Shown here: positions 1-12,280 of the stretch, one piece after another
How positions within the stretch are numbered: the first letter of the stretch is position 1
How the letters are laid out: every line of letters starts with the position of its first letter
Translations under genes and position numbers: made by a program
DNA from: Amoeboaphelidium protococcarum
Taxonomy: Eukaryota; Aphelidiomycota; Aphelidea
Assembly: GCA_023515745.1 (NCBI GenBank)
Contig: JALECJ010000003.1
Span: 67,001 to 131,000, forward strand
Reading direction: 5' to 3'
Length of the DNA: 64,000 nucleotides
Notes under the pieces: model-generated
What the model was told of the DNA's origin: nothing
Database searches by the model: none
What the model saw: only the letters and a program-made list of their open reading frames with translations

Positions 1-904
1 GTCAAAGATGAATGTTTTGGAATAGACGCCATTCACGCTGGCTTTTGAAAACTCTTTTGAAGATGATTATGTCACTGAGAAGTATTTACAGGCAATTGTC
101 GCAGGTTCTGTTCCTATTGTTATTGGAGCTAATAATATTATGGACTTTGATCCCATCGATGAACCTCTTGCTCTCAAGATTGATCCAGATATTGATGAAC
201 AAGATTAACAGGATTATGCCTAGATTCTCGGTGGCGGGCTTATTCGTATACCATCGCTTGATGCACTGCCTAAGGTGGCGAAATTGATCCAGTATTTAGC
301 AGGGAATCCTGATATGTACATGCAAATGATCAAATACAAATAGATTGGACTTGGACGCAAATTTGCGGCATTGGTAGATATGGCTGTCGTTCATTCTGAA
401 TGTAGACTGTGCATTCATCTGGCAACTTAAGACAGTCATAAAACTATTACGAAATCTCTGGACTCTGAATAGTTATCATAGACGGCGAACTAATGCCGTT
501 AAAATGGGCAAGTGTAAAGGCGAATCATGATTCGTGAGCGTGGAAGATTTTATTATCACAATCTATTAGTACCGACAGATTCAGACAATATCTCAGTTGA
601 TTAATTCTATAGCAAGGTTTTGAAGCTTTTTGGATCTCTGGGAGCCTAAAGCACATTTTATAAGGGTGTTGATGTTATTAAAACTACTTCTCAGTCTGCA
701 AGTGATATATACACACCAATATGGGATGGACACCGCCCAGATTTTTTCAAGTCTGCGCGTAATCTAAAGATTTATCGCATCTATCCTGTTGACATTACTC
801 AGAGAGAGGCGCTGTATGGTGATCAAGTGATAGACACTGATTCAAAAGTAAGAAGATTGATAGAATAGAAAGGTATAGTTAGGTTAGAAGTAATTTTTGT
901 ATGA
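1..904 (+). CDS. alpha-1,3-fucosyltransferase-like (GT10), 3' part
   Basis: Only the C-terminal 300 residues lie in the window; the reading frame enters at base 2 and ends at TGA 902-904, reading TAA/TAG as Gln. The GT10 donor-binding motif [14 protein letters not shown] is at visible residues 14-27, followed by the typical [10 protein letters not shown] stretch. Near residue 134 comes [13 protein letters not shown], the Cys-containing end of the catalytic domain that I know from plant core fucosyltransferases (FUT11/FUT13 type) and not from bacterial GT10. The family moves fucose from GDP-fucose to GlcNAc in N-glycan cores in the Golgi lumen. The last 150 residues after this motif look like a lineage-specific tail. 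Donor and fold are inferred from the motifs; the exact acceptor is unknown. Confidence 0.8.
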
Positions 905-966
905 TAATTATACGGTGTATAATATGATGTTAAATAGATAGATGTTCTCTGTATTCATAAAAAGTC

Positions 967-3717
967 TCATTTTCTCTTGCGCTTAGTCTCACGCTCTTTT
1001 CTCTTTACAGCCTTTAACTCCTTCTTCATGCGCGGATCAACCATCTTATAACGACCTTTCACTCCAGATGGACGGCCCTTCTTACCTCTATTGTTTCCTT
1101 TGGCAACCACAAGCTCCACCTTGCGCTTCTGAGACTCTTTAGATTTCCTTGCTGCATTACGTAGCATTTTCTGCATCTCCGAAAGCTTGGTGGCCATCTC
1201 TGGATCATATCCGGACTGAGCGGCACTTTTACTGCTGTCGTTGAGATCATCGTCCAACATGGCATTCATCTTCTATTTCAATTTGTCCAGCTTCTTCATA
1301 GACTTGTACTTCTTACGTGCTTTGGCCTCAGCCACCTTTTTAATTGGCTTCTGGTTAAGAGCTTTCTAGCGATCCTTATAGATCTGCACGGCCTCCTTGG
1401 TGACATCTTGATGCCTGACTGGCTGATTGAATCTCAATTCATCATCCTTGAACCAAGATGGAAGACTATCATCATCCAGACCGAAATTTGAGTACCTGGT
1501 GTAACCATAGTCCTCCAGCACGTCCTCCTTCTTTCTGCCACCATCCTGGATCATCTACATGGCAATTTAAACAGCCTGAGGAGAGTCCAAGATCTTTCTA
1601 ATCTACTCAGCCTTCTGTTCTCTTTCTCTCACTTTTAATTCTCTTTAATCTAGATCTTCGTCTTCAACATCTGACAACTCTTACTGGATCTTAGAGGATT
1701 ACGCAACTTTAAGCTTCTTCTACTTGGAGCTAGAAGCAGTTTCCTCCTCCAGTACCTCAGGCTCGGATTCAGACTAGTCTATATCAGCATCATCAAAAAT
1801 TGAGTTCTTAAAGAACATACTTGCATTCTTCTCCTTGATGAGATCAGATTTAGTCTTCACTACAAGCTATACTTCATCTTTCTAAATAACAGACTCATCC
1901 AAGAAATCTTCAGACAATTCACCAGACAAAGAAGCTTCAGATTCAGATTTAATGGAAGCATTTTCATCATCATCATTGTCAGATTCAGATTCAGAGCCTT
2001 TAAACTCTGTAAACTCTTCTTCTTAAGCGCGCTTTTTTTTAATCAGCAACTTGGGATCTTTAGCAATCTACTTTTACATATATTCATCATACATGTTATC
2101 CAAATTGGCTTCAATCTCATTTAATCTGTCATAGTCACTATCTGAATCATTGCCATCAATAGCATCTGAAAAGTCATGAACACTATCTTCCTCCTCGTCA
2201 TCTGAAGAATAATCTTCATCCACTTCATCGGCTTTAACAAACTCTTGCGGAACCTTCTTCAAGTCCTTCATCTGGCGTAAGTCAAATAGTGAACTACTCT
2301 GAGGCTCTGCACCATCCAGGTTGAACTCATCGGCAAAGGCCAAACTGTCATTCGCTGCATCTAATGCAATATCCTGCGGAGTTATCATATTCAACTGAAT
2401 ACGACGCCTATCCTTGGCCAACTTCTCCAATCTCTTCTTCTTCTTTCTCTTCTCACTCACAATCTCTTTGGCCACCATTTCCTCCAATGCTTCAATCTCA
2501 GTGATCTCCTACTTTAACTCATCGCTATTATTAACTTCAGTGGATTCTTTAACCTCGACCTGATCAGCCTCTTCTTATTACTACTGCTATTAGGACAGCA
2601 GTAACGCGCGAATATTCTTACGCCACTTCAACAAATGTCTATACTCCTTACGTCCCAATACTTTCAAATCAGCACAACACGATTAAATTTCAGGCGTAGT
2701 CAAAGGATTAATCAGAACCTTGGATAAGGCAATAGCAGGCTCAGTCTAATGATCATCTTCCTCATCATCATCAGCGGCAACAATTTTATCCGACTACTCT
2801 TCAAAGGATAATTAATTATAAGAAGCTAGAATCTACACAGCCTCAGAATCCTTCTTGCAATTCAGAAAATCCAACACTGAAGTCTTCTTGAACAACAACT
2901 AATTACCATCTTCGTAACCTTCTCTCTTACGCTTCTTATCATTCTTCACTGGATTCATCAGCTCATCCATGGCAGACTTGGTGCTCAGAAGCGGCAACGC
3001 TTTATCGCCACCATCAAGCGACTGATCCTTCTATGCATCCTCAATGGCCGCATCATCCACCTCCTGGAAAACATACTTAGGATCCAACAGTCTGGCATCA
3101 ATCTTCTTGGGTGCCAGAAAACCGCGACATACAACGAACAACTCGGCAGACACATTACGCGACGATGGAGGTTTGGTGGCCTCAACCTTGTCGAAAAATT
3201 GACCCAAAATCCACAGCAGCTTATTGTAATCTCTACTTCTAAATACCTTGGTCACAAACGTACCACCTTTAGTCAGAATATCAGTGGCGAGCTTCAAGGC
3301 ACACAAAACCAACACGCTCTAATCATACGCATCCTGGATCCAAGAGGAACCGACATTTGGCGCACCATCGTGAAGAACAACGTCAGCTTTCCACGTTTTC
3401 AAATCTTTCTAAATGGTTGACTGACACGATGCCGTGGTGATATCTTCGGTATGGGTAATTACGCGCGGAATAGGCTTGATGGGCACGAGATCAACACCGA
3501 TGATGATAGAGCTGACAGGCATATACTTACTTGCCACTTACAGCCATGAACCAGGACTGGCACACAGATCAACCAACACACGCGCCTTCTCTAGAAATCC
3601 ATACTTCTTGTTCAACTGTATCAGTTTAAAAGCAGAACGCGCTCTGTATCCCTGACTCTTGGCCAAGTGATAATACTTGTCCAATCTTCCCTTACCAACT
3701 TTCTTATCCTTACCCAT
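967..3717 (-). CDS. SPB1: AdoMet-dependent rRNA methyltransferase SPB1
   Basis: One uninterrupted 916-residue frame (TAA/TAG = Gln), close to yeast Spb1 (841 aa). The start [20 protein letters not shown] matches the Spb1 N-terminus; an ATG three codons upstream (3726) is possible but less family-like. The FtsJ/RrmJ domain fills roughly residues 1-215, with the SAM motif DLCASPGSW near residue 55 and catalytic-type Asp/Lys positions in [11 protein letters not shown] and TKVFRS. A DUF3381-like middle, long acidic Ser/Asp/Glu tracts and the Spb1 C-terminal domain ([19 protein letters not shown]) follow, ending in a Lys/Arg tail suited to the nucleolus. The family 2'-O-methylates 25S/28S rRNA in the A-loop of pre-60S particles. 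Confidence 0.95.
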
Positions 3718-3912
3718 AATTTCCAACAGGTTATTTCTAAAACTTGATAAATAAAGATTGAAAAGAGCTCAAAGAGATGATGGTACAATTTGATGACTTT
3801 TCACTTGATCTCAAACGCGTTCGTTACCGCGTTATGTGCTCTACTTTTATTGACGGAGGAGTCTCAACAGAAATATTTTCTCATATACAAGAACTAAGTT
3901 TAAAATAAATAT

Positions 3913-4212
3913 TCATTCATCAGAGTCATAATAGTTCTTTTTTAAATGTCTATATTTCCGTAGTTTGTGCATCGCCTCGATTTCTTTAATAATGTACTCA
4001 CCCAGCTCAATCTTTTTCTGAATATCGCCCTGATCAGTCATGGAGGCGTTGGCTCGGAATTGCTTTCGTACTCTCTACCGAAGTACTTCAGACTGTGGTA
4101 TTCTCAATTCCATTTAAGGTTACTAAAACAATTAAGCATCAAACGGTTCCGGATACTCTCTCACTGCATATAATAGCCGCTTGTACAAATTCAATACTTT
4201 TTACCGAGACAT
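3913..4212 (-). CDS. LYR-motif mitochondrial protein, ETFRF1/LYRM5 type
   Basis: A 99-residue gene in the gap between SPB1 and FBP1, start ATG 4212, TGA 3913-3915. It has the LYR motif as LYKRLLYAVREYP (residues 9-21) and a C-terminus GEYIIKEIEAMHKLRKYRHLK that is very close to the GEFVLKELEALYFLRKYR end of human ETFRF1 (LYRM5). The family binds acyl-carrier protein and regulates or assembles mitochondrial complexes; ETFRF1 removes FAD from electron-transfer flavoprotein. About 20 residues between the two motifs (Gln-rich, several TAA/TAG) are longer than in the human protein. Identification rests on the two motifs; function by homology. Confidence 0.8.
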
Positions 4213-4473
4213 ATTCAATCCTCCTAGTTTCTAAAGAGTGGATTTTTAGCACAGAACAAAGAAGTTTTATAAACGTTTTAAAGGCGAGAAACAAAACAAA
4301 GTGACGCGAAACCAAGCAACGTTTACATGGAGAAGGACAGGTAATACAGTGATGAACAAAATTCTTCATTGATAACATTACTACTACATGATCACATCCA
4401 TCGGAGCTGAACAATAATCCAAGGATATTTCAATTCAAATAATTACAATTCCGCTATACTCAAACAGCTATCC

Positions 4474-5538
4474 TCAATTAGACACCGATTTGTAGCAAGA
4501 GGCAAGATCAGTCACATCATCGCGAGATCCCAAAAAGATTGGAGCTCTGTCGTGAATGCTCATGGGGATCAGATTCAATATTTACTCGCCGCTCTTACCA
4601 GTTATGGCCAAACCACCGGCAGCCTCAACAATAAATGCCATCGGGAAGCATTCGTAGAGCAGACGCAACTTGCCATTCTTACTCTTGCTGTCGGCTGGGT
4701 AAGCAAATATACCACCATATAGAATGGTTCGGTGCACATCGGCAACCATGGATCCAACATAGCGCGCACTGTATGGCTTAGCATTAGGGTCAGCGGGATT
4801 CTTCAGAGAGGAGAAGTACTTCTTACATGCATCGTCCCAGTACACAGAGTTTCCCTCATTGACAGAGTAAATTTTTCCACGCTTAGGAATCTGCACCTTG
4901 GGATGTGTGAGGATAAACTCACCAATTGAAGTGTCCAAAGTGTAGCCATTCAATGTTGCACCGGAAACACCATCACCGCTAGCACTATTCTTGGTGGCTA
5001 GCATCAACATGGTGGTGGAGCCGTACAGACAGTACCCGGCGGCAACCATTTCTCTGCCGGGACGTAGTACAGACTTTACACTATCACCCTTGTCACCATC
5101 CTGCAACTTGTAAATACCAAATATGGTACCAATACTAATCGCACAATCAATGTTTGAACTTCCATCCAATGGATCAAAAACCACGCAGTACTTTCCCTTG
5201 AGCGGTCCCTCGACGATGATCTCGTTCTCATTCTCCTCGCTCACCATAACAGCCACCTTACCGGATGATTTTAGAGCATTAATGAAGATGGAGTTGGACA
5301 CCTCATCCAGCTTCTTGACATCTTCGCCCTGTACATTGACAGCATTATTAGAACTCAGACCGGTCAATTAGACTAGGCCAGCTTTGCGCACCTGACTGGA
5401 CACGAATTTACAACCAAGCTGGATACTGACCAGAAGCAGCGTCAGATCGCCAGAAGCCTCCTTGAACTTGTACTACTCATTAAGCACCTAGCGAGACAAT
5501 GTTATCAATTCTGTCTAAACTCCGTTCGACACACTCAT
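4474..5538 (-). CDS. FBP1: fructose-1,6-bisphosphatase
   Basis: A 354-residue frame, the usual length for the family (yeast 348), from ATG 5538 to TGA 4474-4476. Metal-binding motif [11 protein letters not shown] lies at residues 121-131 and the substrate-binding signature [19 protein letters not shown] near residue 285; both are complete. It hydrolyses fructose 1,6-bisphosphate to fructose 6-phosphate, the committed cytosolic step of gluconeogenesis. The N-terminus lacks an obvious transit peptide. It shares a 412-bp intergenic region with the divergent TIM50 gene. A highly confident assignment; AMP or phosphorylation control cannot be judged. Confidence 0.96.
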
Positions 5539-5950
5539 TATTAAGCTGGCTGATTTATATTGCCGACAATTCTTAGTAAGAAGAAGAACAGAAATACTTA
5601 TTGGTTTCAATTAAAGTGAAAATGGAAATGTTCAAGGAAACTGAAACTTTTCACGACTCGCCCGTTCTTTCGTTATTTGAGAGTCAAATGCTGTCGATTA
5701 ACATTGCTTGGCTTTAGCGTAACGTTCTTTGTTGAAAGATTTTCACGATCGCTTTCAAATTCGCTGTGAGTTTTTTTTCCTTTGTCTTTCTATCAGTGTT
5801 TAATTCTACCATCACATTGATAATAAATTAAGAATGCTCAAGTAGACGCGATTAATTAGAATTAATAACATACAGAGCCGGAGATTAGTCTCGTCTAATA
5901 AGTAGTAGTCATTGATCCCTGAATAGACGCGTCAGACTCTGTAAAGTCGC
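5539..5950. promoter_or_regulatory. divergent intergenic region FBP1/TIM50
   Basis: No convincing gene. This 412-bp stretch must hold both promoters. It contains AGACGCG near 5843 and 5924, the second as ACGCGT, a motif unusually common in this window (see findings), and a run of T at about 5771. I see no clear TATA box. Confidence 0.4.
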
Positions 5951-7396
5951 ATGGAAGTGGAGTCTTCAGGTAGACCGTCTTAATCAACGCGTCATAGTGG
6001 TGATATGGCGGAGGGTGGTGAATCTATTGTCGCCAAGATGGTTGGATATGGTATTTTGGCTAGTCTAGTTGGCACACTTGGATATTATAGCTGGAAGCCT
6101 GTTCCGTTCGACGATCAGCAATCCAAGAGCAGTCATGATTATCCAACATCATCATCATCATCAGCATAAAGATTTTCTGTCGAGCCTCCAATGATTGCCA
6201 ATGCTTCCTAATATATGGCTCCTCTAAAGCGATTGCAGTACAGATTACTGTCAGTGTATAAGCGTTATGTAGATCCTCCAGAGTTTATGTATCCATTCCT
6301 ACCTGCACCTATCACCATTCCAATCCCAATGCCTCCTGGTACGCCGCAAAGCTTGCAGAAATATTATAGAGTTCCCACACTGATCATCGAGCCTGAAGGT
6401 ACTCTATTCTAGACTGAGTGGACTCGCGATAAGGGATGGCACGTCATTAAACGTCCTTATGCCGAATATTTTCTGAGTTATCTTAGTCAGTATTACGAGA
6501 TTGTGATTTGGAGTTCACGTACTCTGAATCAAGGTGGTCAATCATTGCAGGAGATGGCTCTCCACTAGCTGGATATCAAATCTGGCGGTGCCATCAGTTA
6601 GGCATCAGCAAACCCACAAGATCCTAATGCTAACAGACTTTACCGCGATCATTTAGCATTTGATCTCGACGGTGGGAGACTGAACATGGTGAAAGATTTG
6701 AACAATTTAGGAAGAGACTTATCCACAACGATCTTGCTTGATCAGTTCAAGGATGAGGTGATCAATGCTGATGATATCTTGATAGTACCATCGCTCTGGG
6801 ATACTCAGTCTCCTTCTAAGGATAAAGATGCGTATCTGCTGGATATGCTACCATTCTTGGAAACTCTGGCAATGTCCAAGAGTAATGATTTCAGGCCTAT
6901 TCTCAAGTAGTACCAGGGAACAGATATCCCAAAAGAATTCGCCAAGAATGTAGAGATGGTGCGATAGAAGACTGCACAAGAACAGGCTGCCCGTTTGAAG
7001 TCGCGTGAATCCATTGCCAATATCGGTCAGAGTGGCGGTGGTGGTGGAATATTGGGCACTTTGATGGCCTTCCTGGGAATTAAGCCAATCTCACAGCCTA
7101 TGCCTGGTCAAGTCGCCGGTGCTCCAATGCCTACTTCTCAACAGTAAAGTTTGAGCCAGGCAGACGCGATGTTGCAACACCATAATGAGTTTGCCAAGAA
7201 TCTGGAAAAGTCTAGGCAAGAGTAGGAGCAAGTCATGAAATAGGCTGAGCAGCAGTAATAGGAATTTATGGAAAAATCATAGAATATTAGAATTACTCTG
7301 TGGGATCTAATTGTGAAAGGCCAAGATGCCGTACTGGAAGGCATGGACTCGGAAACGCGAAAACTCGTGGAGTAAATGAACGCGTAGAATGCGTGA
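5951..7396 (+). CDS. TIM50: mitochondrial import inner membrane translocase subunit TIM50
   Basis: 481 residues. A single transmembrane segment ([19 protein letters not shown], about residues 29-47) follows a short N-terminus, then the NIF/FCP1-like domain starts at about residue 135. The phosphatase motif DxDxT is degenerate, EPEGTLFQTEW, exactly the catalytic loss expected of TIM50, followed by [24 protein letters not shown]. The family is the receptor of the TIM23 complex that hands presequence proteins across the intermembrane space. The C-terminal ~120 residues are Gln/Glu-rich, built largely from TAG/TAA codons, and longer than in yeast. No ATG lies upstream in frame before a TGA. It ends 118 bp from the convergent SmG gene. 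Confidence 0.9.
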
Positions 7397-7513
7397 AGTT
7401 GATTTACTGGCTTAAAGGAGCGAGAGGACCTCTATACAGTAGATATGAAAGAAATCCTGAGTTTAAAATACAATATATAGATTTCAAATTATTAATCATT
7501 CAGTCTTTCATAT

Positions 7514-7747
7514 TCAGGTAACAACACGTTCTAGACACTCCATGCTCTTGACAGCATTGCCTCTGATCACAACAGTCCCCATAGAGACTTCTCGCCCATC
7601 TTTAGTTGTATGTACAGCATCATCCAACACTATATTCAAGAACGGATCATATCCTCTGAGAGTTCCACACATTTTCCTATTAGCATTCACCAATATTTAC
7701 ACCTTTTTATCCAAAAGCTTCTTCAATTCCGGATTAGATGGCTTCAT
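7514..7747 (-). CDS. small nuclear ribonucleoprotein G (SmG)
   Basis: 77 residues, the length of human SNRPG. Starts MKPSNPELKKLLDKKV; the Sm1 motif carries LRGYDPFLNIVLDDAV and the Sm2 motif MGTVVIRGNAVKSME, the hallmark of the SmG paralogue (MVVIRGNSI in human). It is one of seven Sm proteins forming the ring around U1, U2, U4 and U5 snRNAs, which fits the introns seen in this window. A single TAG (Gln) lies in the first beta strand. Confidence 0.93.
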
Positions 7748-7971
7748 CTTTTTATATATTTATTACGCGTAAACAGCTAAGATCTTTGTAGTAATTTATA
7801 AAAATTAACGCGTTAAACACAGGCGATGAAGAAGAATTGAGATGCTTAAAGCCAAGTAAGAAATAAGACATGATTGACGCAACTTTAAGCTAGACGATAA
7901 CATGCGTTTATATACAAAGGAAACATAATAAAGAGCAACTATACAATTATACAGTAAATGATCAATTCAAA

Positions 7972-8940
7972 TCACCTAATAAAAGGGATTCCACTGAAGG
8001 TACGTTTCTTGTAATCTTGAAACTTCTCTTGGAATGTCTCCTCTAGCCAGTGATCTTCAGTGGCAATTCGCGAGTGGAAGAAACGCCATAGAAAAACGGT
8101 ATGAATCAACAATGTAACGGGAGAGTACACAAGCAACAAATGAAGACTGATAGTCCACAGCATAAACGCGCAATATGACGGGTGTCTGGTATAGGAATAG
8201 ATTCCTGAGGTGACAAGTTGATGATCAATACTGCCATTTCTGATTTAATCGTTGTCTGTACCAGTTCTCCAAGTACTACTATTACTATCACAAGTTTTGA
8301 CTTGATGAGTGAAATTACGCCCAGCCGTGAGCATTGCCCAAGTTCTCAACCATTATCCCAAGCATACACCAACAACACCAAAGAGCTTAACGATTACCAG
8401 AGCGACAGAATACGCGGATGCTTAGTGGTAAAAGAATATCCTTAGAAGGATGGACCAAACAGTGTACTCAATCAGTGAACTTATATGCGCCAACCAGTAC
8501 TCCCGCGAATGATCCAGTAAGAATGATGACAAATTTACAGATTCCGGGTGATTAATGGCCGTAGAATAATACTCCAAGAGGTGGAATGTACAGAGAGACG
8601 CGACATATAAAAGAGGTCCTTACAACAACATGAAGATCACGCTGTTGGACCATAAAAGTGATACAGCAAGAGAGAGACACGTTCCACCAATTACGCCCAA
8701 TGTAAAGGCAACTTCAGCGACTTGATGTGGAGCATTCTAGTTATAGTCAGACTCATCTTGTTCATATTCCACACTAAACTAAGATGCAATAAGTCGGAAA
8801 ACCATTAAATTCTTCATCATTAGTTCATTCACTCGCAGCGATTTCTTTTCCACTCTGTAAGAGAAGATTTCTTGAACTTTACTATCATTGTCTTAAAGCA
8901 TCAACTGAATATTATTATTATAAATATGAGGAGTATACAT
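7972..8940 (-). CDS. protein-S-isoprenylcysteine O-methyltransferase (STE14/ICMT)
   Basis: 322 residues, several transmembrane helices. The C-terminal half has the ICMT signatures: NHPES and LDHSREYWLAHISSLIEY in the middle, then SGIYSYTRHPSYCAFMLW (the RHPSY cofactor motif), and VWRFF-like FLWRFFHSRIATEDHWLE, ending YKKRTFSGIPFIR before TGA, almost exactly like human ICMT (YKKRVPTGLPFI). It methylates the prenylated C-terminal cysteine of CaaX proteins in the ER membrane. The N-terminal ~120 residues are longer than in yeast Ste14, so the true start could be an internal Met. The start lies only 74 bp from the divergent LCL2-like gene. Confidence 0.92.
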
Positions 8941-9014
8941 CTTGTGGTAAGTGAACAATAAAGATTTCAGTTTAGTGATTATAATATTATAAGTTCGTAC
9001 TGTAGACTGTAGTT

Positions 9015-9377
9015 ATGATGCTGCTACTGTCAGCGACTATTAATGCATTCGATGGATTCTTCCAATAGTTCTTTTAGGAAGGTGGAGATTAGCATCATGG
9101 GGGAGATGATCATTACGCTTATGATGGTGAAGGTGGTGGCGGTAGTACTTCTTTTACGGGAGGTTAGAGAGTAAGAGTGGCGGCTTTGACCGATACGGAC
9201 AGGTGTGATGGATATATATGCCCCATGCCGTGGGATACCTCGAAAGTTGTCTGTGTCTCGCGCCCTATTGACTGTCCATGTGCACCATCCCAACGTAAAT
9301 GTTAATAAGGTAGTGGATGGTATTTATGCACCGGACAGAAAGGTGGATGTGCTGCTCTTGGTCTCAAAGATTATTGA
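9015..9377 (+). CDS. LCL2-like small secreted/ER protein
   Basis: 120 residues with an N-terminal hydrophobic signal (MMLLLSATINAFDGFFQQFF), a low-complexity Gly/His region, then a Cys-rich core CDGYICP...CVSRPIDCPCAPSQRKC...LCTG. This layout and the order CxGYxCP / CV..P.DCPCP / KC match fungal LCL2 (long chronological lifespan protein 2), an ER-associated-degradation-linked protein I know only from fungi. The two tandem TAA codons before GSGWYLC read as Gln-Gln. Divergent from ICMT with 74 bp between the start codons, so the promoters overlap. Confidence 0.8.
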
Positions 9378-9504
9378 TTAAGTATTTTAAATGATTCTAT
9401 ATTGGATAAATCGATTAAGCAATCGTCTATCTATACATATATTTCAATTCCTTATCATCATCATGACACGCATCTAGATAGCAAGTAGTATTGGATACGC
9501 ATTA

Positions 9505-11946
9505 TCACTTCATACCATTTTGAGCCTTAAATATATCCCATGCTAGATTAAGAGCACTAAACACCGACGCACAAATCAAATTCTCCTCTTCACTGACGTT
9601 TGGTAGTTTATCTGGATGCACTTTGGCGATGGCTTTCATGTACTTTATCTTCACCTGACTGGTGGTGACTAATTCAGACATCTTTGGTGGAGTCCACTGG
9701 CCATTGTTAGACAGGATTTACGGATACGGGCGGAGAACTTGATCCAGCGTTGACAACAGAGCCCTGATATTCTATCCCTTACCATCCTTCCATTTCATTA
9801 TAGCAGCATCCACGTTATCTCTCATCTCAAGTTGTGACTAGTTCATTGTCACCGACGTGGGCTATGATGTCTATTAAGTTTAGTCGGCTGAGGTAGTAGT
9901 AGTAGCAGTTGTAGTCGTCATGAAATCTGAAGTCTTCTAACTTTATCCACTCATATCTCCAAGGAAGGCCAAATCATTCATAATGTCACTAGATTTATTA
10001 CTTATAGGCTAAGACTGAGCAGAAGCACTGCTCTTTCCAGGAGACGGCTAAGATGATGATGCAGTTCTAGCTGTATTACTATTTACCGCCAAAGGTTGAC
10101 CAATTCCCAGAGCTTAAGAACATCGTCTTATACCGTCTTAAACAGACTTACTTACACCAGGACCACCTTCACTCTGGCACACAGCCATGCATAGTTAGAA
10201 AGTCTCCAGTGAAAGTTTAAACTTTTCCATATTCTCCAGGGCCGTCGCCTTCCGCAGTAGAGCTTTACTCTGAACATCTTTCAACTCTTTCTGCTTACTA
10301 GCATTATCTCCATACTGCATTTCATCCTTCAACAGGAGCAATACTTGGTCACAATCAGCCATCGCATCTTTGTATGTTCCATTCTTGAGTCTGCACGCGG
10401 CACGATTGTTATGCAATGACATTACCAACTACACCAAGTCTGGATAAGATAGAGTCCATTCAAACGTCTCTCTGTACTGAAGGAAATGACTCAACGCCTA
10501 AGTGTACTGCTCTTCTGCGTCACCATACTGACCTTGTTTGAAAGAGATGGTACCTTGATCCTTACACGAATTAGCAGCAGACATCATCTAAGCGACTCTA
10601 GAATCTGATAAATCGCCTAATTTAGGTGGGCGCTCTACAACCGGGCTTTTGAACACTTAAGCAGTGTAATTTGACTGTTTGGCAGCTTTCAACTCATGCA
10701 AATGATCATCACTCATATCGCCAGGCTATTATCGATACTAAAATCGCTCAGGCTAACCATCCAACTACTGACCACCATAACCATCTCCGACGTCTTCCAT
10801 ACTACTACGTATGGTGGTCTGAAGTTTTTTGCTCTACTCATTCACAATCTCTTTAGCCTTTTAGAAGAGAGCACCACTTAACACTTGTGCCTTGCCAACA
10901 AACTTGTTAAAATTGGCTTTATAATCCTTACCACCGCTGGTCTACTAGTCGGAAGATTACTACTGCTGATGTAATTGTCCAGTGACGATTAGAGTCATAG
11001 CCTCTTAAACATTATTATCAGATCTATCCAGAGCCTTTTTAGATTCTTCGACACCAAACCCCAAATTGACCATCTTTGCAATAAGTTCATCTTGACTGAC
11101 AGCGGGCGCCTCCTATGCACCTGAAGCCTTCTTCGCCGCATTAGACAAATCCTGATTACGCTAAATTGCATCATTTGGCTTATCGTTCAGCGACGGTTGT
11201 TATGAAATCTATACTTTTCTGTCCTACTATGGTAAGGAAGGGGCAGGTTTGGACTACTGTAATGAGAAAGACACATCTGACGATTTGGCAGCAGGTTAGA
11301 TGTTTTGAGTGGGAGGCTAGCTAGAAAACAGCCCAAACGTGTCATCATCATTTAGATTCTACACACTAGGAGGAACCTTGTTCTTCAACTATTACTGAGA
11401 AGACTCATGAGCTTATTAAGTAGACGACGATTATTTTTACGTTGTCAAAAATGCATCGAAGTCCCAATTATCAGCATTACTACCAGACTGCTTCGTTGGC
11501 GACGCACTTTGGGAAGACTTGAAAGTGGAGGAGGAAGTGAGCTGGGACTATTAAGGTGCCTGAAATTGCTACTACAAAGGCACAGATGTTGATTGTTAAC
11601 TTTTAGCGTATTATTATTACTCTGCCAAAGTCATCTTGGACTTGTCTTTACTATTGTTACTCTATCGAGAATTCATGATGCTGCCACTCATGAGATTAGC
11701 AAATGGATCAACTGACTAAGACTTATTAGGCATACCAGCATTGGAGGGTGACGCACTTCTACTACTCAGCGCTGACAATTACTGATTAGGCGCAGAAATC
11801 GGAGCAGACATGGCAGCCATTCTTGGTAGATGAGATTACTGTTGGCCACTTTACATTGAACTCTGAGTATTGGTAGAGTTCATCACTTTCTTGTTACTAG
11901 GATTCTAAGATGGATTGCCCCAACTCAAATCAGCTAAATCATCCAT
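9505..11946 (-). CDS. SWA2: auxilin-like clathrin uncoating factor, SWA2 type
   Basis: 813 residues in one frame without introns. Order: Gln/Ser/Pro-rich N-terminus with DPF and NWDFDAF-type adaptor and clathrin motifs; UBA domain about residues 280-325 (LIAKMVNLGFGVEESKKALD); TPR region about 445-590 (LHNNRAACRLKNGTYKDAMADC); J domain at the end with IKYMKAIAKVHPDKLPNVSE, HPD intact, and NLAWDIFKAQNG. UBA-TPR-J is the layout of yeast Swa2; animal auxilins carry PTEN-like or kinase domains. It recruits Hsp70 to clathrin coats to uncoat vesicles. Very rich in TAG/TAA codons in the linkers. Confidence 0.92.
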
Positions 11947-12280
11947 ATTGTTATTATTATGTGTTGACTGTATTTACTTAAAGTAAGATACCAATATGAA
12001 TTAAAATATAGTTGACTGTAAAAATTTGATGATTCAAACTTGATCGAATAATAAAATCATTATCAAGAATGAATGAACTGATTCGACACTTGGCGATGTC
12101 AAGACAACTGGCTGTAAGATCACGTTGTTAAGTACAATTGATTTGACACACGGTTTATTCATCATCGATTCACTGTCACCTTTCTCAGAATGAATTATGT
12201 TATAGCGGTATTGAGTTTGCAGCAATTAAGCTTCCAAAATACCACATTCGATATGACACACACAAAATAAATGCATAAAA
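11947..12280. other. intergenic region SWA2-cyclin
   Basis: A 334-bp AT-rich stretch upstream of SWA2 and downstream of the cyclin gene. Reading it with TGA as the only stop gives open frames on the minus strand, but none resembles a known protein and I do not call a gene. Confidence 0.4.

Noticed and set aside
3778-4304. Long plus-strand open frame opposite the LYRM gene
   Set aside because: With TGA as the only stop such frames are common; the minus strand has the conserved LYR protein.
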